Source: Gemmatimonadota bacterium (GTDB lineage Bacteria > Gemmatimonadota > Gemmatimonadetes > Gemmatimonadales > Gemmatimonadaceae). From it: a stretch of 33,090 nucleotides of DNA. Below are positions 17,705 through 25,419 of this stretch, piece by piece. The notes under the pieces are model-generated. The model was not told where the DNA came from and did no database searches. It was given only the letters and a program-made list of their open reading frames with translations. The translations under genes were made by a program, and so were the position numbers. The DNA lies in assembly GCA_016871895.1 (NCBI GenBank), contig VHBO01000020.1:1-33090 (forward strand). The letters are read 5' to 3'. The number at the start of each line of letters is the position of its first letter. Position 1 is the first letter of the stretch.

Positions 17705-18369
17705 CGCGCACCGGGCCCTGGCTGGTGCTCGACGCCTCCCTCGGCGCAGGGACGGTCGCACTCGTCGATGTCGACGGGCCGCCGCGCCTGATCGACGCGG
17801 TCACGGTGGAGGAGCGGGATGCGCTCTTCCCCGAGGTGATGCGACTACTCGCGGCGGCCGGCTGCCCGATCGACGCGCTGGGGGCCTGCGTCGTGGGTGA
17901 CGGGCCGGGGAGCTTTACCGCGCTGCGGATCGTCGGGGCGCTGGGGAAGGGGCTCGCCGAGGCGACGGGGATGCCGCTCTACGCGGTGCCTTCGCTCGCG
18001 CTGGTCGTGGCAGGGGCGGAGGACACGCGGCGGGCGGGCGTCTGGCTCGCGACGATGGACGCGCTGCGCGGTGAGCAGTACGTCGCCCGCGTCGTGACGG
18101 AGGCCGATGGGGTCGTGCGCATCGTGGAGGCGCTGCCTCGCCTCGCCCGAGAGGCGCTGCCCGACGCGGCCGCGGCCGCCGGGGCGGAGTGGGTCGGCCC
18201 CGATGCCCCGCGTGTTGCGCACCCCGACGCGCGAGGTGCAGTTCGCTGTGTCGAGTGGCTCCGGCGGGCGGGCCCGGTCGATCTCGCCGCCTGGGAGCCC
18301 ACGTACGGGCGACTCGCGGAGGCGCAGGTGAAGTGGGAGGCGGCGCACGGCCGGCCCCTCGCCCCGTGA
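17701..18369 (+). CDS. tsaB: tRNA t6A synthesis protein TsaB
   Basis: A 222-residue ASKHA-fold protein, the partner that stabilises TsaD in t6A synthesis. The opening WLVLDASLGAGTVALVD and the GDGPGSFTALRIVGALGKGLA segment are the TsaB signature; the usual GPGSFTGLR has Ala in place of the second Gly. The C-terminal half is more divergent, which is normal for the family. It sits between tsaE and rimI, a common bacterial order, with GTGA overlaps at both ends (17701 and 18366). Confidence 0.92.
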   Translation: MTRTGPWLVLDASLGAGTVALVDVDGPPRLIDAVTVEERDALFPEVMRLLAAAGCPIDALGACVVGDGPGSFTALRIVGALGKGLAEATGMPLYAVPSLALVVAGAEDTRRAGVWLATMDALRGEQYVARVVTEADGVVRIVEALPRLAREALPDAAAAAGAEWVGPDAPRVAHPDARGAVRCVEWLRRAGPVDLAAWEPTYGRLAEAQVKWEAAHGRPLAP

Positions 18370-18815
18370 AGATCCGCCCTGCGGTCGAGGCCGACCTCCC
18401 GGCGATCCTCGAGATCGAGCAGGCGAGCTTCGCCGATCCGTGGCGCCTCTCGGCGTTCCGTGAGGCGCTTACCCCGGAGCGGAGCATCTTGCTCGTGGCG
18501 ACCGACCCCGCCGTCGTCGGGTACTGCGTGGGACTGAAGGTCGCGGACGAGGCCGAGCTCGGAAACCTCGCCGTCGTCCCCGAGCACCGGGGCCGTGGCA
18601 TCGGTGAGGCCCTGCTCCGTGCCTTCCTCGCGTCGGTGGATGCGGCGCCCCCGCTCCCGGCGGTCTACCTCGAGGTCCGCGCCTCGAACGCCGCGGCGCA
18701 GCGCCTCTACGCTCGCGCGGGGTTCGTCCCGGCCGGCGTCCGCCGTGACTACTACGAGCATCCGCGGGAGGATGCCCTGGTGCTGCGTCGCCCGCCCGGC
18801 TCCGTCGGAGGATGA
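18366..18815 (+). CDS. rimI: Ribosomal-protein-alanine N-acetyltransferase RimI
   Basis: A 149-residue GNAT acetyltransferase. The acetyl-CoA motif is R75-G-R-G-I-G80 in VVPEHRGRGIGEALL, and the later LEVRASNAAAQRLYARAGF segment is the usual GNAT motif B. RimI acetylates the N-terminal alanine of ribosomal protein S18; relatives can act on other proteins. Position straight after tsaE-tsaB is the typical context and supports RimI over other GNATs. It starts at GTG 18366, overlapping the tsaB stop by four bases. An 81-base gap to ssb follows. Confidence 0.9.
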   Translation: MKIRPAVEADLPAILEIEQASFADPWRLSAFREALTPERSILLVATDPAVVGYCVGLKVADEAELGNLAVVPEHRGRGIGEALLRAFLASVDAAPPLPAVYLEVRASNAAAQRLYARAGFVPAGVRRDYYEHPREDALVLRRPPGSVGG

Positions 18816-18887
18816 TGGGCGCGTTAGATTGGCCGCAGCGACCCGCCGCCCCGCTGCTAGGGTGATCGGGCAGGCCGAACCCTTACC

Positions 18888-18892
18888 GGAGG
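18888..18892 (+). promoter_or_regulatory. Shine-Dalgarno GGAGG for ssb
   Basis: GGAGG lies four bases before ATG 18897, a slightly short spacing. It is one of the few clear ribosome sites in the window. A TAGATT (18825-18830) further up fits a loose -10 pattern, but has no matching -35, so I do not call it separately. Confidence 0.55.
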
Positions 18893-18896
18893 CAGT

Positions 18897-19361
18897 ATGA
18901 GCCGCAGCTTGAACAAGGTCACCCTCATCGGCAACCTCGGCGCCGACCCCGAGATCCGCTCCACCTCGGGTGGCAACAAGGTCGCGCAGTTCTCCCTCGC
19001 CACGGGCCGGCAGTGGACGTCGGCGACCGGCGAGAAGCAGGAGAAGACGGAATGGCACAAGTGTGTTGCCTGGAACGCGAAGGGATCCGGGCTCGCCGAT
19101 GTCATCGAGCGGTATGCGAAGAAGGGCGACAAGCTCTACATCGAGGGGCGGATCGAGTACCGCCAATACGAGGACAAGGACAAGCAGACCCGGTATGTCA
19201 CCGAGGTGAATGTCCGCGAGGTGATCCTCCTGGGCGGTGGTCGCGGCGGGGAGGACGGGGGGTCGCGTCCGGCCCGCGGCGGCACCGCGAAGCCGGCGGC
19301 GACGGACTCGTTCGACGACTTCCCGGCGGGCGACGCCGGCGACGACGACCTGCCGTTCTGA
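18897..19361 (+). CDS. ssb: Single-stranded DNA-binding protein
   Basis: A 154-residue SSB. The OB-fold covers about 1-110: SRSLNKVTLIGNLGADPEIR, the EWHKCVAWN core strand, VIERYAKKGDKLYIEGRI and a final strand VNVREVILLGG. A Gly/Ala-rich linker follows, ending in the acidic tip DDDLPF (149-154) that binds repair and replication partners. It coats single-stranded DNA as a tetramer. A GGAGG precedes the ATG. It is probably its own transcription unit, since gaps of 81 and 148 bases flank it and a hairpin lies 32 bases after its stop. Confidence 0.97.
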   Translation: MSRSLNKVTLIGNLGADPEIRSTSGGNKVAQFSLATGRQWTSATGEKQEKTEWHKCVAWNAKGSGLADVIERYAKKGDKLYIEGRIEYRQYEDKDKQTRYVTEVNVREVILLGGGRGGEDGGSRPARGGTAKPAATDSFDDFPAGDAGDDDLPF

Positions 19362-19393
19362 CGGCGGGCGCCTGAGGGCGTCGGCTGGGGGGC

Positions 19394-19416
19394 GCCGCGG
19401 GTTCCGAAACCCCGGC
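19394..19416 (+). terminator. Hairpin after ssb, possible terminator
   Basis: GCCG (19394-19397), a bulged C, then GGGTT (19399-19403), loop CCGA, and AACCC-CGGC (19408-19416) form a nine-pair stem. The following bases TGAATCGTC contain no U-run, so this would be a weak or factor-assisted terminator, or simply an mRNA end stabiliser. Confidence 0.4.
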
Positions 19417-19435
19417 TGAATCGTCTAGACTCCGT

Positions 19436-19489
19436 GGGGGGTTGCCGGTGGCGGTCCCCCATGGGGGGTTGCCGGTGGCGGTCCCCCAT
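19436..19489 (+). repeat. Two perfect 27-bp tandem repeats, each a hairpin
   Basis: Positions 19436-19462 and 19463-19489 are identical over 27 bases. In RNA each unit can fold into an 11-pair hairpin: five G-C pairs (19436-19440 with 19456-19460), three G-U pairs, then GCC-GGC around a GGU loop. They lie between ssb and the LysM gene and end 20 bases before its ATG. A TAGACT (19426-19431) just upstream would place a transcript start near 19438, making the repeats the very 5' end of that mRNA. Confidence 0.85.
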
Positions 19490-19509
19490 TCCTCCCGCCC
19501 TCGCCCGCC

Positions 19510-20574
19510 ATGCGCCGCGCCCTCGTCCTCCTCCTCGCCTCGCTGACCGCCCTCGCCCCCGCGACGGCGCAGCAGGCCGACGCGCCACGCACCTACACCG
19601 TCCGTGCGGGCGATACCCTCTGGGCGATCGCCGAGCGGCTCCTGAAGGATCCGTTTCGGTGGGCGGACGTGCACAAGAAGAACGCCGAGAAGATCCGCGA
19701 CCCGCACTGGATCTACCCCGGGCAGGTCATCGATCTCGCGGACCTCTTCGGTGCGGCGATCGATTCCACCGCCACATCCATCGACAGCGCGGGCTTCGTC
19801 CCGTCCAACGAGCCGTCGATCTTCGCCGATCGCCGCCCCGCACCCGGCCGTGTGGCCGTGGAGGCGCCGATGACGACGACGGCCGCGCCGCCACTCGCGC
19901 GCGCGCTCGGGGAGGCCGCGGCGACACCGTATCTCGTCGGGCTCGACGGCCTTCTGGCGGTCGGGGTCCTCGGGGGAGTGGCGGACGCGGATGTCGGGGT
20001 GCGTGCGACCCGGTATGATCGTCCCGTGCAGGCCTTCGATCGAGTCCTGCTGACCCTGCCGCGTGGGGTGGGGGCCATTTCCGACGCGCGGGTCGTGTCC
20101 GTCCGGTACGGGCCGACCCTCCGCGGGCGGGGCCGCGTCGTGATCCCGACGGGGGTTCTCCGCGTGCTCGCCGTCGGGGAGAACGGCGCGGCGGAAGCGC
20201 AACTCATCGTCGCGTTCGAGATGGTGCGCGCCGGCCAGTCCCTGGTCCCGCTCGACACCCTGCTCTCCGATGCCGTTGCGCCCTCGGCGGTGGAGGCCGG
20301 CCCTACGGTGACGTCGCTGTGGGTCGAGGGAGACGCGTTGATTCCGACGACGGGCCAGCATGTGATCCTCTCGCCCACGAGCGACGGGAGTGTCCTGCGC
20401 CCCGGGGATGAGGTGACGTTCGGCGGCCGTGCCACCGTTGGCGAGGGCGCCTTGCTCGCGACGCTTCGAGTTGTGAGAGTGACGCCGCAGGCGGCGACCG
20501 CGCGTGTGATCTCGCAAGGGCTCGGTCGCTTGGAGCGCGGGATGACGGGGCGTGTGTCGGCGCGGGTGCCGTAA
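19510..20574 (+). CDS. Secreted LysM-domain protein with unknown C-terminal region
   Basis: A 354-residue protein. Residues 1-20 are a Sec signal peptide (hydrophobic core ALVLLLASLTALAP, cleavage probably after ATA). One LysM domain (Tyr29 to about Leu76) has the expected YTVRAGDTLWAIAERLL start and WIYPGQVIDL end and should bind peptidoglycan. The remaining 275 residues show no catalytic motif I recognise; they are rich in beta-prone segments, and GDEVTFGGRATVGE and ATARVISQGLGRLERGM suggest beta-barrel-like repeats. Likely periplasmic and structural or regulatory at the cell wall. The leader has tandem hairpins and no Shine-Dalgarno; the bases before the ATG are pyrimidine-rich. Confidence 0.82.
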   Translation: MRRALVLLLASLTALAPATAQQADAPRTYTVRAGDTLWAIAERLLKDPFRWADVHKKNAEKIRDPHWIYPGQVIDLADLFGAAIDSTATSIDSAGFVPSNEPSIFADRRPAPGRVAVEAPMTTTAAPPLARALGEAAATPYLVGLDGLLAVGVLGGVADADVGVRATRYDRPVQAFDRVLLTLPRGVGAISDARVVSVRYGPTLRGRGRVVIPTGVLRVLAVGENGAAEAQLIVAFEMVRAGQSLVPLDTLLSDAVAPSAVEAGPTVTSLWVEGDALIPTTGQHVILSPTSDGSVLRPGDEVTFGGRATVGEGALLATLRVVRVTPQAATARVISQGLGRLERGMTGRVSARVP

Positions 20575-20640
20575 GCCTCCCCGTCGCGCGCTGCCGTCGG
20601 ACTCCCGCCTCAACCTTTCCACCGCTCACGTCCAACCGCT

Positions 20641-21588
20641 ATGTCCTCGAACGCCCTGATCACCGGTGGTGCCGGCTTCATCGGATCGCACGTCGCCGAG
20701 GCTCTCCTCGCGGCCGGCTGGCGCGTCACCATCCTCGATAACCTGTCGAGCGGGAAGCGCGCGCAGGTGCCGGCGGCCGCGCAGTTCATCGAAGCCGATA
20801 TCCGCAGTCCGGAGGCTGCGTCGCTCATCCGGGACGGCGGCTTCGACCTCGTCTGCCACCTCGCTGCGCAGATCGACGTGCGCAAGAGCGTCGCTGACCC
20901 GCGCTTCGATGTCGACGTCAACATCGGCGGCACACTCAATCTTGTCGAGGCGGTGCGCGCGAGCGGACGTCCCACGCGATTCGTCTTCGCCTCCACCGGG
21001 GGCGCCGTCTATGGCGACCTCGTGACGCCGCCGAACCTCGAGAGCTTCGCGAAGAACCCGGAGTCCCCGTACGGCATCGCGAAGTTCTCGGTCGAGCTGT
21101 ACCTAGCCTACTACGCCCGCGTGCACGGCCTCGACTACATCGCGTTGCGGTTCGCCAATGTCTACGGCCCGCGACAGGACCCCCACGGCGAGGCCGGGGT
21201 CGTCGCGATCTTCTGCCAGCGCATCCTCGCGGGGACGCCGCTGACCGTCTTCGGTGACGGGGCGCAGACCCGTGACTACGTGTACGTCGGGGATGTCGCG
21301 CGCGCCCACGTCCTCGCGGCGGGACTCCCCACGATTCCCCCGGGCGCGGTCGATGACCGGGCCTTCAATCTCGGCACCGCGGTCGAGACCTCTGTGACGG
21401 CGCTCGCCCACGGGCTCCTCTCCGTGAGCGGCCGCACGGTCCCGATGCAGCACGCCCCGGCGCGGCCGGGGGAACAGCAACGCTCCGTCGTGAGCATCGA
21501 CAAGGCGCGCACCGGCCTCGGCTGGTCGCCCGCGGTCCCGCTCGCTGACGGCCTCCGTCACACCTTTGACTGGTTCGCCTCCCGGTGA
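20641..21588 (+). CDS. NAD-dependent nucleotide-sugar epimerase, UDP-glucose 4-epimerase-like
   Basis: A 315-residue extended SDR. GGAGFIGSH lies at residues 9-17, DNLSSGK and HLAAQIDVRKSV follow, then FASTGGAVYG and the catalytic Tyr144-x-x-x-Lys148 (SPYGIAKFS). The segments RFANVYGPRQDPHGEAGVVAIF and FGDGAQTRDYVYVGD are those of the GalE-like group that interconverts UDP-glucose and UDP-galactose or their N-acetyl forms; which pair is not clear from sequence. Its stop overlaps the tolQ start (GTGA, 21585-21588), so it is translated into the tol operon. That placement is unusual and hints at a role in making an envelope glycan. Confidence 0.85.
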   Translation: MSSNALITGGAGFIGSHVAEALLAAGWRVTILDNLSSGKRAQVPAAAQFIEADIRSPEAASLIRDGGFDLVCHLAAQIDVRKSVADPRFDVDVNIGGTLNLVEAVRASGRPTRFVFASTGGAVYGDLVTPPNLESFAKNPESPYGIAKFSVELYLAYYARVHGLDYIALRFANVYGPRQDPHGEAGVVAIFCQRILAGTPLTVFGDGAQTRDYVYVGDVARAHVLAAGLPTIPPGAVDDRAFNLGTAVETSVTALAHGLLSVSGRTVPMQHAPARPGEQQRSVVSIDKARTGLGWSPAVPLADGLRHTFDWFASR

Positions 21589-22271
21589 TCTTCGCCCAAC
21601 TCGCTGCCGCCGTCCCGAACACCCCGCTCGAACTCATCCGCTCCGCGACGCCTGTCTCGCGGGCGGTTCTCGGGATCCTCGCCGTGCTCTCCCTCGTCTC
21701 GTGGGCCGTGATGTTCGCCAAGTGGCGCGCGTTCCGACAGGCGGATCGGGCCGGCCGCGATTTCCTCGCGCGCTTCCGCGGCGCCTCAACGCTCGACGAC
21801 GCGTTCGCGCTCGCCGCGCTGGAGGCGACGGAGCCGCCGGCACGGGTGCTCCGCCGCGCGGCCCAGTTCGTCGAGCAGACGCGCACGACGGGCCCACTCT
21901 CCGCCGCGCAGGTGGAGGCGCTCCGGCTCGTGCTCGACGCCGAGACGACGGCCGAGCGCGACCGGCTGGGTACGTACATCCCGTTTCTCGCGATGGTCGG
22001 GTCGGTGAGCCCCCTCCTCGGCCTGATGGGGACGGTGCTCGGCGTGATCAGCGCCTTCCTCGGCGTGGCGCGCGGCGGCTCCGGCAACCTCGCCGCCGTC
22101 GCGCCGGGCGTCGCCGAGGCGCTCATCGCGACCGCGTTCGCCCTTGCCGTCGCGATTCCCGCCTTCTTCGGCTACAACATCTTCGCCGCGCGACTGAACC
22201 GGTTCGACGGCGAGCTCGACGGGTTCGGGTCGGAGATCATCGCGCTGATGGCGCGCGAGGGCCGGCTCTAG
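21585..22271 (+). CDS. tolQ: Tol-Pal system proton channel subunit TolQ
   Basis: A 228-residue MotA/TolQ/ExbB family inner-membrane protein. Three membrane segments lie near residues 27-45, 132-156 and 167-190. The conserved blocks are ATRSTAERDRLGTYIPFL-like AETTAERDRLGTYIPFL, SPLLGLMGTVLGVISAF and GVAEALIATAFALAVAIPA. With TolR it forms the proton-driven motor that moves TolA, pulling the outer membrane inward at division. TolQ and ExbB are hard to tell apart alone; the following tolR-tolA-tolB-pal order decides for TolQ. It starts at GTG 21585 within the previous stop. Confidence 0.93.
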   Translation: MIFAQLAAAVPNTPLELIRSATPVSRAVLGILAVLSLVSWAVMFAKWRAFRQADRAGRDFLARFRGASTLDDAFALAALEATEPPARVLRRAAQFVEQTRTTGPLSAAQVEALRLVLDAETTAERDRLGTYIPFLAMVGSVSPLLGLMGTVLGVISAFLGVARGGSGNLAAVAPGVAEALIATAFALAVAIPAFFGYNIFAARLNRFDGELDGFGSEIIALMAREGRL

Positions 22272-22272
22272 G

Positions 22273-22689
22273 ATGCGACGGCGGGGCCGGGGGGAACGCA
22301 CGCCGCTGAACGCGGAGATCAACGTCGTCTCGCTGATCGACGTGATGATGCTCCTGATGATCATCTTCATGATCACCGCGCCGATGATGCAGGGCGGGGT
22401 GGATGTCTCGTTGCCGAAGGCCGAGGCGCGGCCGATGAACGCCAAGAGCCCGCTCGTCGTCTCGGTGCTGCGGAGCGGCGAGATCTATGTGGATGACATC
22501 CGCGTCTCGCTCGCCGAGTTCCGCGGGATGTTCCGGAGCCTCGCGGCGAAGGCGGGGCAGGGGGGCGTCTATCTGCGCGCGGATCAACGCGCCGACTATG
22601 GCCGCGTCGTGCAGGTGCTCGGGATCATCCGAGGCGCCGGCGTCAGTGATGTGGGGCTCGTCACCGAGCCCGAGGACGTGGTGCGGTGA
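22273..22689 (+). CDS. tolR: Tol-Pal system protein TolR
   Basis: A 138-residue ExbD/TolR family protein with one N-terminal membrane helix (about 18-37). The essential proton-carrying aspartate is Asp23 in NVVSLIDVMMLLMIIFMIT. The periplasmic part ends in VYLRADQRADYGRVVQVL, the family's usual ...ADxxxxYGxVVxVxDxxR-like block. Its start is one base after the tolQ stop, and its own stop overlaps the tolA start (GTGA, 22686-22689). Size is normal. Confidence 0.94.
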   Translation: MRRRGRGERTPLNAEINVVSLIDVMMLLMIIFMITAPMMQGGVDVSLPKAEARPMNAKSPLVVSVLRSGEIYVDDIRVSLAEFRGMFRSLAAKAGQGGVYLRADQRADYGRVVQVLGIIRGAGVSDVGLVTEPEDVVR

Positions 22690-23441
22690 GTGCGTTCGCC
22701 GCAGGGGATGGGCGCGCGGGTGAGGTGGTCGGGGCGACCGTCTTGGCGCCGCCACCCGCCGACGGGCTCGGCCGGGCGATCGTCGTGTCGGTCCTGCTGC
22801 ACGCGGCGGTGGTGGCGATCGTCCTCGGCTGGCGGTCGGGCCGTGCCGTCGATCTGCCGCTCACCTACCAGGTGAATCTCATCGCCGCCCCGGCGGGGGA
22901 CCGCGCGGTCGGTGTGGTGCGCGATGCGCCCTCCCCGGATGCGGCGACGCCGGCGCCGGCGAAGGCGGAGACGAACGCGGCGGAGAAGGTCGCCCCGATC
23001 GAGGCGCCGACGCGGCGGCGTGAGTCGACGCGGGCCACGGCCAATGTCACGCCTCAGGCGACGCGCGCCGTCGACGCCTCCCGCGCGCCGACCGCCGGTG
23101 GGGGCGCCGTCGGCGGCTCGGGGACCGATGTCGCGATGGTCCGAACGGAGGGGATCGATTTCCCGTACCCGGGGTACCTGCAGAACATCGTGCGGCAGAT
23201 CGCGCTCGACTTCCGGCCGCGCAATCCCGGGGCGCTGCGGGCCGAGGTCTTCTTCCTGATCCGGAGGGATGGCAGCGTGACGGGCTTCCGGTTCGTGCAG
23301 CGCAGTGGGAACTACGCCTTCGACCTTGAGGCGGAGGCGGCCGTGGAAGCCGCCGCCGCCCGGTTCGGGCCCCTCCCCGGCGCCTTCGGTGACGATATCC
23401 TCCCCGTCAGCTTCAGCTTCGATCCCTCACGCCTCCGGTGA
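22686..23441 (+). CDS. tolA: TolA/TonB-type energy-transducing protein
   Basis: A 251-residue protein with a single inner-membrane helix (31-49) containing the S-x-x-x-H motif (Ser35, His39) that couples TonB and TolA to their motors. A Pro/Ala-rich, charged linker (about 68-150) spans the periplasm, short compared with E. coli TolA. The C-terminal domain (about 155-251: PGYLQNIVRQIALDFRPR, then VFFLIRRDGSVTGFRFVQRSG) has the TonB/TolA-C fold with the typical RDGxVxxxRxxxxSG pattern. Position between tolR and tolB makes TolA the better name. It overlaps both neighbours by GTGA-type junctions. Confidence 0.88.
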   Translation: MSAFAAGDGRAGEVVGATVLAPPPADGLGRAIVVSVLLHAAVVAIVLGWRSGRAVDLPLTYQVNLIAAPAGDRAVGVVRDAPSPDAATPAPAKAETNAAEKVAPIEAPTRRRESTRATANVTPQATRAVDASRAPTAGGGAVGGSGTDVAMVRTEGIDFPYPGYLQNIVRQIALDFRPRNPGALRAEVFFLIRRDGSVTGFRFVQRSGNYAFDLEAEAAVEAAAARFGPLPGAFGDDILPVSFSFDPSRLR

Positions 23442-24721
23442 TGCCTCTCCGTCCGTTCGCGCTGTCGTTTGCCTCCGTCGCCCTAGTCGCCAGCCTTGGG
23501 GCTCAGGAGCCCGCGCCCGGTGTGCGCATCGGGCTCACGTATGCGCCGGGTACTCGGCCCGGGCTGTATGTGCTCCCGCTCCGGGGGGCGGGCGCGGATT
23601 CCGTGCGGGCGATCGTGGCCCGGGACCTCGACCACGGGGACCGCATCGCTGTGATCGCGCCGGATGGCGGCGTCATCCCGTCGGGACCGCTCAACTACGC
23701 CCTGTACCAGCGGCTGGGCGCTGCGGCCGTGCTGCAGATGACGATGCCCGGCGACGGGAGCCTGCAGGTCGCGTTGCACGAACTCGCGTCGTCGACCGTC
23801 CGGAACAGCCAGCGGTTCGTGCTCCCGCAGCCCGCCCTCGGGCCGGCGTGGCGCCTCGCGGTGCATCGGGTCGCTGATGAGGTGGAGCGTTGGGTCACCG
23901 GGCAGCAGGGGGTGGCCGCGAGCCGGGTGCTCTTCGTACGTGGGGGGACGCTCTGGCAGGTCGACGCGGACGGCGAGAATGCGATGCCCGTGCCGGGAGT
24001 CGGCGCCGCGCTCGGGCCGGCCTGGCACCCGAATGGGACCGTGATCGCCTGGACGGAGCTCGGCGATGGTGGGAGCCGGATCCTGATGCGCGACCTCACC
24101 TCGGGGCGGACGTCGGTGATGTCGGGTCGAGCCGCCGCGAACCTCTCTCCCGCCTTCGCCCCTGACGGGTCGCAGCTCGCCTACGCCGCCGGCAGCGACG
24201 GCACCGACATCCTCGTGCGCCCGCTGGATGGGGAGGCAGGGTCCTTCGCCATCACCGCGGGGCAGGGGTCCACCAACGCGCAGCCGTCCTTCTCCCCCGA
24301 CGGGCGGCGTGTGGCCTTCACGACGTCGCGATTGGGGCGCAACGAGATTTATATTTCCGACAGCGACGGGGCCAACCCCGAGCTCCTGACGACGTCAGGG
24401 TTCGGGGACCAGCTCTATCGCTCGGATCCTTCGTGGTCGCCGGATGGCCGGGCGGTGGCGTTCTCGACGCAGATCGAGGGCCGCTTCCAGGTGGCGACGA
24501 TCGCCCTGCGCGATCGGTCCGTGAAACAGCACACCTCGGAAGGGATCAACGAAGACCCGTCTTGGGCGCCCGACGCCCGGCACCTGGTCCTCACCTCCAA
24601 CCGAGGTGGCAGTCGGCAGTTGTGGGTGTTGGACACCGAGTCCGGGCGGATGCGTCAGCTGACGCGCGGACCGGTGGCCCGGATGGCGGCCTGGGGGCCG
24701 CGCCTCCCGGCCGCGCGTTGA
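23441..24721 (+). CDS. tolB: Tol-Pal system beta-propeller protein TolB
   Basis: A 426-residue periplasmic protein. A signal peptide covers about 1-21 (cleavage near LGA-QEP). The N-terminal alpha/beta domain carries the NYALYQRLGAAAVLQ segment. Then come six WD40-like PD40 blades from about residue 165, marked by repeated SFSPDGRRVAF- and SWSPDGRAVAF-type strands and ending with RQLWVLDTESGRMRQLT. TolB binds Pal at the outer membrane and TolA from the motor side. The start is ATG 23441, on the last base of the tolA stop; GTG 23438 would add one residue. No anomalies seen. Confidence 0.94.
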   Translation: MPLRPFALSFASVALVASLGAQEPAPGVRIGLTYAPGTRPGLYVLPLRGAGADSVRAIVARDLDHGDRIAVIAPDGGVIPSGPLNYALYQRLGAAAVLQMTMPGDGSLQVALHELASSTVRNSQRFVLPQPALGPAWRLAVHRVADEVERWVTGQQGVAASRVLFVRGGTLWQVDADGENAMPVPGVGAALGPAWHPNGTVIAWTELGDGGSRILMRDLTSGRTSVMSGRAAANLSPAFAPDGSQLAYAAGSDGTDILVRPLDGEAGSFAITAGQGSTNAQPSFSPDGRRVAFTTSRLGRNEIYISDSDGANPELLTTSGFGDQLYRSDPSWSPDGRAVAFSTQIEGRFQVATIALRDRSVKQHTSEGINEDPSWAPDARHLVLTSNRGGSRQLWVLDTESGRMRQLTRGPVARMAAWGPRLPAAR

Positions 24722-24768
24722 ATCTCTTGCAGCCTCTCTTCCTCCCTCCCCACCGATCGAGGTCGTCG

Positions 24769-25419
24769 ATGCCCCACCATCTCCCCCGTCTCGCCCTTGT
24801 GGCGTTCTCGCTCCTCTCCGTCGCCTGCTTCCCGAAGCAGGATCCCTCGACGTCGCCGGAGGCGCTCGCCGCCGCCGCGAAGGCGAAGAAGGCGGATTCG
24901 GTCGCGGCCGTGCAGGCTGAGGCTGCGCGGGTCGCGGAGGCGGCTCGCGTTGAGGCAGCCGCGAAGGCCGAGGCGGCCGCGAAGGCGGCGGTGGCCAAGG
25001 CGACCGCCGACTCCGTCGCGCGCGCCGAGGTCATCACACGCGCCATCACGGCGACGCGCTCGACCTTCGCCGAGATGATCTTCTTCGATTACGACCGAGC
25101 CGAGCTCAGTGTCGAGTCGCGTGAGACGCTCGAGGCGAAGTTGCCGATCCTCCGGGCGAACCCCGGGATGCGCATCCGCATCTCAGGCCATACCGACGAG
25201 CGCGGCTCCGACGAGTACAACCTTGCCCTTGGGCAGCGCCGTGCCGCCGCGGCCAAGCGGTACCTCGTCTCGCAGGGCATCGACGAGGCGAGGATCGATG
25301 TCGTGAGCTTCGGTGAGGAGCGCCCGATGGTCGAAGGGTCGGATGAGTCCGCCTGGTCGCAGAACCGGCGGGACGAGTTCGAGATCGTCGTCGGTGGTGA
25401 CGCGATCCGGGTGCCGTGA
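24769..25419 (+). CDS. pal: Peptidoglycan-associated lipoprotein Pal
   Basis: A 216-residue outer-membrane lipoprotein. The lipobox LLSVAC puts the acylated residue at Cys20. A long Ala/Lys/Glu-rich segment (about 30-95) looks like a coiled-coil stalk, longer than the short linker in E. coli Pal (mature length about 150). The OmpA-like domain (about 105-210) has MIFFDYDRAELS, then ISGHTDERGSDEYNLALGQRR, and SQNRRDEF, holding the Asp and Arg that grip diaminopimelate of peptidoglycan. Gap of 47 bases from tolB; stop overlaps the next start by GTGA (25416-25419). Confidence 0.95.
   Translation: MPHHLPRLALVAFSLLSVACFPKQDPSTSPEALAAAAKAKKADSVAAVQAEAARVAEAARVEAAAKAEAAAKAAVAKATADSVARAEVITRAITATRSTFAEMIFFDYDRAELSVESRETLEAKLPILRANPGMRIRISGHTDERGSDEYNLALGQRRAAAAKRYLVSQGIDEARIDVVSFGEERPMVEGSDESAWSQNRRDEFEIVVGGDAIRVP

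Noticed and set aside
18816-18896. Promoter for ssb using TTGGCC and TAGGGT
   Set aside because: Spacing of 23 bases and poor matches; TAGATT at 18825 is equally plausible, so no call is made.
19436-19489. Tandem repeats as a CRISPR array
   Set aside because: The two copies are directly adjacent with no spacers and there are no cas genes nearby.
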